Virus record (IMG/VR): IMGVR_UViG_3300006332_000204 | Coordinates: 1-27,553 of that record | DNA length: 27,553 nt | DNA from: a virus | Reading direction: 5' to 3' (one strand) | In this document: positions 17,154 to 23,145 of the stretch, one piece after another | How positions within the stretch are numbered: the stretch's first letter is position 1 | Layout: each line of letters starts with the position of its first letter | Notes under the pieces: generated by a model | What the model saw: the letters and a program-made list of their open reading frames with translations, nothing else | The model's database searches: none | Told to the model about the DNA's origin: nothing | Translations under genes and position numbers: made by a program

Positions 17154-17584
17154 CGACGGTTTATGACATTGAATCGATTGCTGGCGTGCTGACCGAAGAG
17201 GAAGGTTATCGACGTTTTAGCTACGAAGATCACCTTGGATATACGACGGTAGGAGTCGGACGCTGTATTGAGAGGGGTGTCGGCTATGGCATTGATGAAG
17301 AAGAGGCTCAGTACCTCTTAAAACGCGATATAGAGCGCATCTGTGTGTCGTGCTCCGAGAGGTTTTCTTCCTTCTGGGGAGATCTCAGTCCCAACATTCG
17401 CGAGACAATTATCTTGCTGGTTTTTCAGCTCGGTTTGTCTGGTTATTGCCTGTTCAAAAATCACTTGGCAGCAGTGCGTGGCGGCGATTGGGCAGCTGCA
17501 GCGCATCATCTCCTTGATAGCAAGTTTGCGAAGCAAACCCCGGCACGCGCAGAACGAATGGCGGACCGAATACGGCGAGGCTAA
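17150..17584 (+). CDS. Endolysin, GH24 lysozyme (T4 lysozyme fold)
   Basis: This 144-residue muramidase has the catalytic pattern E-x8-D-x5-T seen in T4 lysozyme: E18 in EEEGYRRF, D27 in YEDHLGY and T33 in YTTVGVG. It would cleave the MurNAc-GlcNAc bond of peptidoglycan. There is no signal peptide or SAR helix at the N-terminus, so it needs a holin for access, in agreement with the two holin genes directly upstream. The ATG overlaps the holin stop (AAATGA). Length is normal for the family. Confidence 0.9.
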   Translation: MTTVYDIESIAGVLTEEEGYRRFSYEDHLGYTTVGVGRCIERGVGYGIDEEEAQYLLKRDIERICVSCSERFSSFWGDLSPNIRETIILLVFQLGLSGYCLFKNHLAAVRGGDWAAAAHHLLDSKFAKQTPARAERMADRIRRG

Positions 17585-18529
17585 ATGGCACTTGCAACAG
17601 TAGATAAGGACAGTTTTCTCGCTCTTATCGAGAAGCACGGTGTGCATGGCACCGCGAAAAAACTCGGCATAAATGTGCGATCTGTGTACTCGCGGCGTGC
17701 GCGGATCGAGGCCGAGCTGGGCTTTCCCATTATGCGGCAGCAGAAAGTCGCAGGGCATGAAGATCGTATAAGCGAACGACTGGCGACATCGTTGGCAAAC
17801 GGCACGATCGTAGTTGGCAGCGATGCGCATTACTGGCCAGGAAAACCCACGACTGCACACCGCGCTTTCGTCAAACTGATAAAGACTCTCAAGCCATCAA
17901 TCATTGTCTATAACGGCGACATTCTCGACGGGGCTTCTATCTCACGACATCCGCGCATTGGCTGGGAGGAACGTCCGTCTCTCGTGGATGAGCTCGAGGC
18001 TTGCAAGGATCGTTTGCAGGAGGTGCGCGAAGCGGCACCAAAACAAACGCAACTCTGTCACACAATCGGAAACCACGATCTGCGCTTTAATTCGCGTCTT
18101 GCCAACGTCGTGCCCGAGTTTGCGCAAGTACACGGCACGCGCCTCGAAGATCACTTCCCGCACTGGGAAACGTGTTGGTCCGTTTGGGTCAACAACGACA
18201 TCGTGATCAAGCACCGCTTCAAGGGGGGCGTACACGCGACTCATACAAACGCGATGACGGCAGGCAAAACTATGGTGACGGGCCATCTGCACTCGCTGAA
18301 GGTAACGCCCTACAGCGACTACACGGGCATTCGTTGGGGTGTTGATACCGGAACGCTTGCGGATCCCTACGGCCCGCAATTCTCGTATTACACGGAGGAT
18401 GGGCCTGTTAACTGGCGTTCGGGTTTTGTGGTCTTGACGCTCAAGGACAGTGAGCTGTTGTGGCCTGAAACCGTCTCGGTCTTGCGCGACGGCGTTGTTT
18501 GCTTTCGCGGCGAGCTGATCGATGTATAG
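17585..18529 (+). CDS. Metallophosphoesterase with N-terminal HTH
   Basis: This 314-residue protein has two parts. Residues 8-45 look like a small DNA-binding helix-turn-helix (GTAKKLGINVRSVYSRRARI). Residues 73-290 carry the calcineurin-like metallophosphoesterase motifs: D80-x-H82, GD (111-112), GNHD (162-165) and GHLH (233-236), with further histidines at 210, 217 and 220, enough for a two-metal centre. Known members hydrolyse phosphodiesters or phosphomonoesters; the substrate here is unknown. The gene abuts the endolysin stop and overlaps the next gene by 8 bases, so it belongs to the late transcript although it is not an obvious virion protein. Confidence 0.82.
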   Translation: MALATVDKDSFLALIEKHGVHGTAKKLGINVRSVYSRRARIEAELGFPIMRQQKVAGHEDRISERLATSLANGTIVVGSDAHYWPGKPTTAHRAFVKLIKTLKPSIIVYNGDILDGASISRHPRIGWEERPSLVDELEACKDRLQEVREAAPKQTQLCHTIGNHDLRFNSRLANVVPEFAQVHGTRLEDHFPHWETCWSVWVNNDIVIKHRFKGGVHATHTNAMTAGKTMVTGHLHSLKVTPYSDYTGIRWGVDTGTLADPYGPQFSYYTEDGPVNWRSGFVVLTLKDSELLWPETVSVLRDGVVCFRGELIDV

Positions 18530-18794
18530 GGACGAGGCGCTTGAGAGGGCCGCGGAGCTGGTCACGAAACAACGTGAGACACAGCACGGGCCTGCCGCGC
18601 GGAACGCAGAAATAATAGCTTTGCTCTGGTCGGCCTACACCGGACAAAAAATAAGAGAGCACGACGTATGGGCCATGCTCTCTTTAATGAAGGTGGGACG
18701 TATCGTTTCGGGTGACGCAAAGAACGACGACCACTGGGTAGATGCTATCGGCTACCTGGCTCTTGGCGTCGAGCAATGCACGGAAACAGACTAG
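18522..18794 (+). CDS. DUF6378 protein
   Basis: This 90-residue helical protein carries the DUF6378 pattern: HGPAARNAEIIALLWSAYTG, then DVWAMLSLMKVGRI, then DDHWVDAIGYLALGVEQ. The family is frequent in phages of Gram-negative bacteria and resembles all-alpha MazG-like folds, but no activity is established. It starts inside the end of the metallophosphoesterase gene and is the last gene of the coupled late operon. Its stop touches an apparent remnant on the other strand. Confidence 0.8.
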   Translation: MYRDEALERAAELVTKQRETQHGPAARNAEIIALLWSAYTGQKIREHDVWAMLSLMKVGRIVSGDAKNDDHWVDAIGYLALGVEQCTETD

Positions 18795-18838
18795 GCGTTA
18801 CCTTCGATAAATAAGTTGCTTGGCGTGAACACATATTT
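18791..18838 (-). pseudogene. Remnant related to the 24068-24271 small gene
   Basis: On the minus strand this stretch reads KYVFTPSNLFIEGNA then TAG, matching KYVLTPGNASIE of the intact small gene. At DNA level 18815-18838 matches 24155-24178 at 21 of 24 bases. The frame upstream is open for about 100 bases but has no start codon, so it is a fragment, not a gene. It overlaps the probable promoter of the next plus-strand gene. Confidence 0.3.
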
Positions 18839-18864
18839 GCCCCGCGCGCATTCCGGTCTATCCT
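18837..18864 (+). promoter_or_regulatory. Probable sigma70-type promoter of the moron-like gene
   Basis: TTGCCC (18837-18842) and TATCCT (18859-18864) are separated by 16 bases, each matching 4 of 6 consensus positions. The ATG at 18871 is only 7 bases past the -10 box and has no Shine-Dalgarno sequence, so the transcript would be leaderless or nearly so. Confidence 0.35.
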
Positions 18865-18870
18865 GCGGGC

Positions 18871-19377
18871 ATGAAAGCTGTGACCGTCGCCATTATCGCT
18901 ATCGGACTTTGCTTTGCTGCTATTTGCTTTGCTGCTATCTGGTGGAGTCCTTGTTTCCTCTGCCCAGACCAGCTCTCGAAGGTTGATGGCGTTAGGGTTT
19001 TGGTCCGTGCGGATGTGAGGGACGGCTGTCTTAACAACCCAGATGCGCTAAAAACCGAAGCTGAGTTGGCACTGCGTCGATCTGGGATCAAGTTTGTGGA
19101 TTACGACGCTAGCCATAGTTTGCATATGAACGTGATGGGCTATGAGACAACTGATGGCTGCGTAGCTACTATTGCTATGAGGGTTTACAGATACGAATGG
19201 CTGGCCGACCTCACTTTTGGATCTGTCGTAGCGTGGTATAAGCTGAGTATACTTTCAGGTCCGAAGGCTAGCTTTGCGCAGCAGCTTAGTGAGAGAGTTG
19301 ACGAGATGGTTACCGCGCTCGGCAACGAAAAAGAAATTCCTAACTGGGTGCCATTTTCGATTAGCAGAACTGGCTAG
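18871..19377 (+). CDS. Membrane-anchored protein of unknown function (moron candidate)
   Basis: This 168-residue protein has an N-terminal hydrophobic segment (about residues 3-25), most likely an uncleaved anchor or signal, followed by a soluble domain containing CFLCP and DGC motifs, four cysteines outside the helix, and a mixed alpha/beta sequence. The hydrophobic segment holds a short tandem duplication (FAAICFAAIW, 18909-18940). The gene stands alone at the end of the late region with its own probable promoter and is not coupled to the upstream operon. This is typical of lysogenic-conversion or exclusion genes. The domain loosely suggests a LptE- or DUF4136-like periplasmic lipoprotein fold, but I cannot confirm that. 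Confidence 0.55.
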   Translation: MKAVTVAIIAIGLCFAAICFAAIWWSPCFLCPDQLSKVDGVRVLVRADVRDGCLNNPDALKTEAELALRRSGIKFVDYDASHSLHMNVMGYETTDGCVATIAMRVYRYEWLADLTFGSVVAWYKLSILSGPKASFAQQLSERVDEMVTALGNEKEIPNWVPFSISRTG

Positions 19378-19422
19378 TAGCCCCGGTTATCATCCATCGC
19401 AATTGTTCGTGGCCTTTTTGCT

Positions 19423-19440
19423 GACGTACCCTCCTACGTC
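19423..19440. other. Hairpin between convergent transcription units
   Basis: GACGTA (19423-19428) and TACGTC (19435-19440) form a perfect 6-bp stem with a 6-base loop in the gap between the two convergent genes. It lacks a T-run on the correct side in either direction, so any terminator role is weak. The rest of 19378-19466 shows nothing else. Confidence 0.3.
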
Positions 19441-19466
19441 CTTGCAGAGCACTTGATAGATATTTG

Positions 19467-19715
19467 TCATTCCGGTAGTTCAATCCATGCATCGCCAAAC
19501 TCGACCTCTGCCTTGATCACGGCGTCGGCTTTCGCGCGTTCGACAGTCTCTTCATCGAACTTTGCGGCCAGCTCTTCAGCGTAATCTATTGCCCACTTCG
19601 CGTCCTCTTCCTTGCCTTCGGGCGCTGTTATTGCCAGAGCCAGGCACATCACCAACGTTTCGTATTCATTTTTAGGTTCTGCCCCGTACTCAAGTATTTT
19701 GCTTTTGGTGTTCAT
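19467..19715 (-). CDS. Small acidic protein of unknown function
   Basis: An 82-residue, strongly acidic, alpha-helical protein (MNTKSKILEYG at the start). GGAGG at 19722-19726 places the start at 19715 (6-base spacing) or at the adjacent ATG 19718. No domain is recognised. Its last residues, GDAWIELPE, match GNASIELPY in the small gene at 24068-24271, and the DNA agrees at 21 of 24 bases (19473-19496 versus 24137-24160). It is last in the DUF932 operon. Confidence 0.6.
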   Translation of the reverse strand: MNTKSKILEYGAEPKNEYETLVMCLALAITAPEGKEEDAKWAIDYAEELAAKFDEETVERAKADAVIKAEVEFGDAWIELPE

Positions 19716-19761
19716 CATTGGCCTCCGTTTTCGCGTGGCACCCAATGAATTATGTAGATCA

Positions 19762-20295
19762 TCAGTGCTGTTGCAAAGACGTTGGTGTTTGATTTGCTTG
19801 AATCGCAGTCCACACAGCTCCGTAATTCAACTTAAAATTTTCGTCTGTTGCGAGCAATTCGTTAGCGCGTTTGCAAGCGTGCAGAGCGGTTGTGTGATCC
19901 CGGTAGTTAATTGCAAGTGCAACTTCCAGGGCCGTGTAAAGCAATCGTTTATGGGCAATATGACAAAAGGCAAAACGCGGCGTTGCTATTTCTGGTTTGC
20001 GGCTATCACTGTACAGCTGATCGATTGTTACACACCATTGCACGGCAACAGCGGTTCTTAACCCGTCGAGCAAGTTTTTCGATTTACGTAACTCCGCAGG
20101 AATCTTGGGGGCAGAACCTAAAATCGATAGAGGAACGTTAGTTTTGTTTTGCGCCTGCAAAGCAAATTCAAGGCGTTGTCTTTCTTTAGCAATTTTATTG
20201 GCTAACTTTTCGCCACGGTTTATGGCGTCCGAGAGAAGATCGATTGTTTCTCTCAGACGCCGTATTTCCACAGCCAGGTTGCTTGGGTCATTCAT
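19762..20295 (-). CDS. Stand-alone DnaA domain IV-like DNA-binding protein
   Basis: This 177-residue protein has two parts. Residues 1-50 form a probable coiled coil. Residues 80-165 align with domain IV of the replication initiator DnaA, the part that binds DnaA boxes: a first helix with TIDQLYSDSRKPEI, then ATPRFAFCHIAHKRL, then the signature RDHTTALHA (132-140) and a closing helix. The residues known to contact the major groove (D-H-T-T-x-x-H) are kept. The AAA+ ATPase domain is absent, so it cannot initiate replication as DnaA does. It may bind DnaA boxes of host or phage as a competitor, anchor or repressor. The gene begins 2 bases after the DUF932 stop. Confidence 0.8.
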   Translation of the reverse strand: MNDPSNLAVEIRRLRETIDLLSDAINRGEKLANKIAKERQRLEFALQAQNKTNVPLSILGSAPKIPAELRKSKNLLDGLRTAVAVQWCVTIDQLYSDSRKPEIATPRFAFCHIAHKRLLYTALEVALAINYRDHTTALHACKRANELLATDENFKLNYGAVWTAIQANQTPTSLQQH

Positions 20296-20297
20296 AA

Positions 20298-21170
20298 TTA
20301 CGCTGCCTCTGCCTCAATGACCGGCTCGTACTTGCGCCACGCAGTCGAGCTCTCGAGCAACGACACGACATTCTGTCGATCGATCGAGGTGCGAACATTG
20401 GGCTGCTCGTAATGCGTTGCCCAGCTGGTCAACACATCATCGAGGGTAGACAGGAACGGGCCTTCAGGCGTCTGCACAAATTCCTGGTAGATGTGGTCGC
20501 GCACTGACTTGCTGACCTTCATGTTTCTGAGAAGATTGTAAGCTTGGTCGGCTTCGAGGTGGATGTTGTGCCAGTAAACGCGGCGCTCCATCTCTCCCTC
20601 GTAGTCAACAATGGCACCAAGCAGTGTGTCGATGATCTCGGGGATGCGTTCGCCAATGTTGGTCGTGTGTCTTGCGCGGATGTGCGAGTACTCGCCACCG
20701 CTGTAAGGAATGATCGCCTGGTTAGCGCAGACAAACTTGTACAGACCGCCACGGATCGTGAACGCGCAGGACCCGTCGTAGCTGTCAAACATGATGACGC
20801 GCAGGGAGATTGCCCTGTCGCCTTCGAGGCGCGTGTAGGCAGGCAGGATTGCCTGATAAAACAGCCGACCGCCGTTGGGGGTTATGTCCATCGTTACTTG
20901 CATGTCGGTCGTGTCGACGTTGTTCGAGCGCATTGCTTCCTGCACAGCTGCGACAGATTCCTCGTAAGGTACAAGCGCATAGCGCGAGGAGTGGATCTCG
21001 ATAGTCTGGTCGGTATCCCGGTTGAACACGCGCTGCCAGTAACGGCCATCGCTATCGTTGCGGAAGATGTTCTCGCAACCGACCTCGAAGAACTGTGGTT
21101 CGTGATGGTTGGCAGGCACAAAGCCGTGCTGAGCGATTTTTTCGGCGTAGGGAAGATTGTCAAAAGGCAT
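20298..21170 (-). CDS. DUF932 phage/plasmid-like protein
   Basis: This 290-residue protein belongs to the DUF932 (phage/plasmid-like TIGR03299 type) family: VFNRDTDQTIEIHSSRYALV and VPYEESVAAV near residues 45-70, ISLRVIMFDSYDGSCAFTIR in the middle, followed by GGLYKFVCANQAI. Its function is unknown; relatives occur widely on phages and plasmids. The ATG at 21170 is chosen over a longer frame because AAGGAG lies 6 bases upstream and the longer frame would run into the tRNA-like att site. It heads a three-gene minus-strand operon with the DnaA-like protein. Confidence 0.8.
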   Translation of the reverse strand: MPFDNLPYAEKIAQHGFVPANHHEPQFFEVGCENIFRNDSDGRYWQRVFNRDTDQTIEIHSSRYALVPYEESVAAVQEAMRSNNVDTTDMQVTMDITPNGGRLFYQAILPAYTRLEGDRAISLRVIMFDSYDGSCAFTIRGGLYKFVCANQAIIPYSGGEYSHIRARHTTNIGERIPEIIDTLLGAIVDYEGEMERRVYWHNIHLEADQAYNLLRNMKVSKSVRDHIYQEFVQTPEGPFLSTLDDVLTSWATHYEQPNVRTSIDRQNVVSLLESSTAWRKYEPVIEAEAA

Positions 21171-21201
21171 TCGAGACTCCTTGGTTGGGGCATAACGAGA
21201 A

Positions 21202-21218
21202 CGCATAGCTGCTATGCG
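21202..21218. promoter_or_regulatory. Palindrome upstream of the DUF932 operon
   Basis: CGCATAG (21202-21208) and CTATGCG (21212-21218) are perfect 7-bp arms around CTG, 32 bases before the DUF932 start. It may be an operator or a leader hairpin. The surrounding 21171-21356 is noncoding, and I see no convincing -35/-10 pair in it. Confidence 0.4.
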
Positions 21219-21356
21219 CGCTAGTGTGCCGGATTTTGTGCGGAAACTTGTGCAGGATACGCAGCAACGTTCTCCGTATGCCCCCAAATTTCCTGCAAAA
21301 ACGCAGTTCTTGGAACGTGCCAAAACGAAAATACGTAATGATTTGAGGGAGTTGGT

Positions 21357-21405
21357 TGGCGCGCCCGGGAAGATTCGAACTCCCAACCTCCTGATCCGTA
21401 GTCAG
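21357..21405 (-). other. attP core: 3' part of a tRNA-Arg(ACG) gene
   Basis: Read on the minus strand, this is a tRNA 3' portion. It holds the anticodon loop CTACGGA (anticodon ACG) with both stem arms, the variable region, a T-arm with the GTTCGAATC core and the 3' acceptor strand CGGGCGC followed by G and CCA. The outermost anticodon-stem pair is already mismatched, and no D-arm or 5' acceptor strand exists upstream, so the host-identical part ends at about tRNA position 28. It lies 4 bases beyond the integrase stop. This is the classic phage copy of a tRNA attachment site that restores the tRNA on integration. Confidence 0.88.
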
Positions 21406-21409
21406 TGTA

Positions 21410-22540
21410 TTATCCCTTTCTTTTCCGTTTCTTTTCAGATGGTTGCATAGTCTGCGTCGGATTAGTGTGACGGATAATGTGCGAAATCGCCTCTGTGCGC
21501 TCACGTTTTCGCTCGGGCGTTGTGTGCGTATATTTCTGTGTTGTGGCGACTGATGTGTGCCCCAGCTGCTCTTTTGCATCGATCAGGTCGAAGCCTTGCT
21601 CGAGCAGCCAGGTTGCACAGGTATGCCGCAGATCATGAAAGGTGCAGTGTTCAAGTCCGGCGCGTTTTCTGGCGTTGTTAAATGCTGTTTTGTAGTCTTT
21701 GAACGGTCGGTACTGCCGCGTTACAGGATCTCGATACAAAAACAGGTGGCGATACTCGTTTGTGCGTGTCCGGTTCCTTGCACACAAGTCGAGCAGATAG
21801 GCACGCAGGCTTTGTCCAATTCCAATTTTAAGTTCCCTGCCCCCGGGCTGTTCGCTTTTTACATACACCGTGATCTCGTCTCTCTCGAAATCAATCTGGT
21901 CTTCTGTAAGTGACAACAGGTTGCCTTTTCGCAGCCCTGTCTGCACAGCAACAATCACGATCGGAACCAGATGCTCGGGCAGTTCAGCAATCAGTCTGTT
22001 GTATTCAGCTTCTGTATAGAAATTCGTGCGTACCGCGACACCCGGATAGAGATGATCTTTCCAAGTATCTTTTGTAACTGCGCCGACGCGAAAGCCCTGC
22101 GCTCGCGTGTAGTTGATGGCGTGACGCAAGACGCGCAGATAAGCGTTAACCGTGCCAGGCGTTATCTCGTCATTAACCACACGACGTTTTAACGAGAGTA
22201 CGAGTTGATTGAGATTTGCCTTCTCAAGCTGGTGCATGTGGGTCAGCTTCAAGCGGGTGGCGATAGCCTGCATTGCGCTCAGCTGCTGTATCGGCGTCTT
22301 GTATGATTTCTTGAAAGCATAATGATCGGTAACAAGCGCGCTGAAGGCAGCATCGATTGTTATTGCCGGAACTTCGCCCAGCAATTCTGTCTGCCGCCAA
22401 TCAGCCTGCAGCCTTATGGCGTAGCGTTCTGCTTCTTGCTTGTCAGATGTACGACAGCTTCCGCGAAGCTCTTTTGAGGAGCCTGGCGGCGTCCAACGCC
22501 ACCACCAGTAAGGTGATCTGTCACGTTTGTAGAGGTGCAA
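21410..22540 (-). CDS. int: Tyrosine recombinase integrase
   Basis: This 376-residue integrase has an N-terminal arm-binding region (YKRDRSPYWWWRWTPPGSSK), a SAM-like core-binding domain (about residues 60-155) and a catalytic domain with R204 (TGLRKGN), H302-x-x-R305 (HDLRH), H328 (LGH) and the nucleophile Y337 (QKYTH). It should recombine attP at 21357-21405 with a host tRNA-Arg. The start is TTG at 22540 with GGAGGG about 8 bases upstream. It lies inside the end of the excisionase reading frame, overlapping it by 127 bases. The rare start may keep expression low. Its own 3' end abuts attP. Confidence 0.93.
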   Translation of the reverse strand: MHLYKRDRSPYWWWRWTPPGSSKELRGSCRTSDKQEAERYAIRLQADWRQTELLGEVPAITIDAAFSALVTDHYAFKKSYKTPIQQLSAMQAIATRLKLTHMHQLEKANLNQLVLSLKRRVVNDEITPGTVNAYLRVLRHAINYTRAQGFRVGAVTKDTWKDHLYPGVAVRTNFYTEAEYNRLIAELPEHLVPIVIVAVQTGLRKGNLLSLTEDQIDFERDEITVYVKSEQPGGRELKIGIGQSLRAYLLDLCARNRTRTNEYRHLFLYRDPVTRQYRPFKDYKTAFNNARKRAGLEHCTFHDLRHTCATWLLEQGFDLIDAKEQLGHTSVATTQKYTHTTPERKRERTEAISHIIRHTNPTQTMQPSEKKRKRKG

Positions 22541-22725
22541 AGGCGAGCCCTCCCTTTTACGAAGTTCTCGATCTGCTCGGCAGTAAAGCGCATTATTCGA
22601 TGCTTGTCTGTGCCGAGGTTGACAAAGGCTAAATCACCTTTGTCGACCCAGCCGCGTACAGTCTCGTTGGTCACATCGAAGTGGTCAGCGACCTCGTTCA
22701 TCGTGATCAGCTGCGTCAATCCCAT
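22414..22725 (-). CDS. xis: Excisionase-like HTH protein
   Basis: This 103-residue protein has a MerR-like/HTH_17 DNA-binding domain at residues 5-58: ITMNEVADHFDVTNETVRGW, then a wing (HRIMRFTAEQIENFV). This is typical of excisionases, which bend DNA and direct the integrase toward excision. It starts within the end of ssb and immediately precedes int. From about residue 62 the frame overlaps int by 127 bases, so its last 42 residues are translated from DNA that also encodes the integrase N-terminus. That tail has no recognisable fold and may be a by-product of stop-codon loss. Confidence 0.75.
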   Translation of the reverse strand: MGLTQLITMNEVADHFDVTNETVRGWVDKGDLAFVNLGTDKHRIMRFTAEQIENFVKGRARLCTSTNVTDHLTGGGVGRRQAPQKSFAEAVVHLTSKKQNATP

Positions 22726-23132
22726 GAGACCGCCTCAGCAGGAGCAGTTGCAACGTCAGCGCCGTTCTGTGGAGCAGCTGCGCGAGCGGCAGGCTTTGGC
22801 ATTGTCTTGAAGGTGCCCCATGTGTCGACCTCGATGCTGACACCGGTCTTATCGACACCGTTCTTGTCCTGGTACTTGTCCACCTTCAGGCGGCCCTGCG
22901 CATAGGCAATGTCGCCTTTCGAGATGTCGCGCTTGCCAAGCAGCTCAACGAGGCCAGCTGCCCAGATGTTGACCTTGTGCCAGGTCGTATCTTCCGAGTA
23001 GCTGCCGTCCTGTTGCTTGCGACGTAGGTTGGTGGCAACGGACGCGACTGCAAAGGTCTTGCCGTTGCTGGTGGATTTGAACTCGATGTCGGATCCGAGG
23101 CGTCCACAAATTGTAATCTGGTTGATATCCAT
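22716..23132 (-). CDS. ssb: Single-stranded DNA-binding protein
   Basis: This 138-residue SSB has an OB fold over residues 3-110: INQITICGRLGSDIEFK, SVATNLRRK, WHKVNIWAAG and YAQGRLKVDKYQDKNG are the expected family segments. The start at 23132 follows AAGGAG with a 9-base spacing; a longer frame to 23183 lacks such support. The C-terminal tail is short and ends AEAVSWD. It lacks the acidic DDDIPF-type tip that cellular SSBs use to recruit repair and replication proteins. It protects single strands during phage replication or recombination, next to the annealing protein and exonuclease. Confidence 0.92.
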   Translation of the reverse strand: MDINQITICGRLGSDIEFKSTSNGKTFAVASVATNLRRKQQDGSYSEDTTWHKVNIWAAGLVELLGKRDISKGDIAYAQGRLKVDKYQDKNGVDKTGVSIEVDTWGTFKTMPKPAARAAAPQNGADVATAPAEAVSWD

Positions 23133-23145
23133 TAGAAGAGACTCC

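Noticed and set aside
20260-20285. DnaA box near the DnaA-like gene (ATTTCCACA)
   Set aside because: Only a partial match inside coding sequence and not clustered; no perfect TTATCCACA was found.
21171-21386. N-terminal extension of the DUF932 frame
   Set aside because: It would translate through the tRNA-like attP; the 21170 start has AAGGAG at the right distance and fits the family.
21357-21440. Complete tRNA-Arg gene
   Set aside because: Only the part from the anticodon stem to CCA is present; upstream on the minus strand is the integrase 3' end with no D-arm or 5' acceptor strand.
21470-21485. Fourth copy of the late element (TAATGTGCG) in the integrase gene
   Set aside because: Only nine bases match, it lies inside coding sequence and no hairpin follows.
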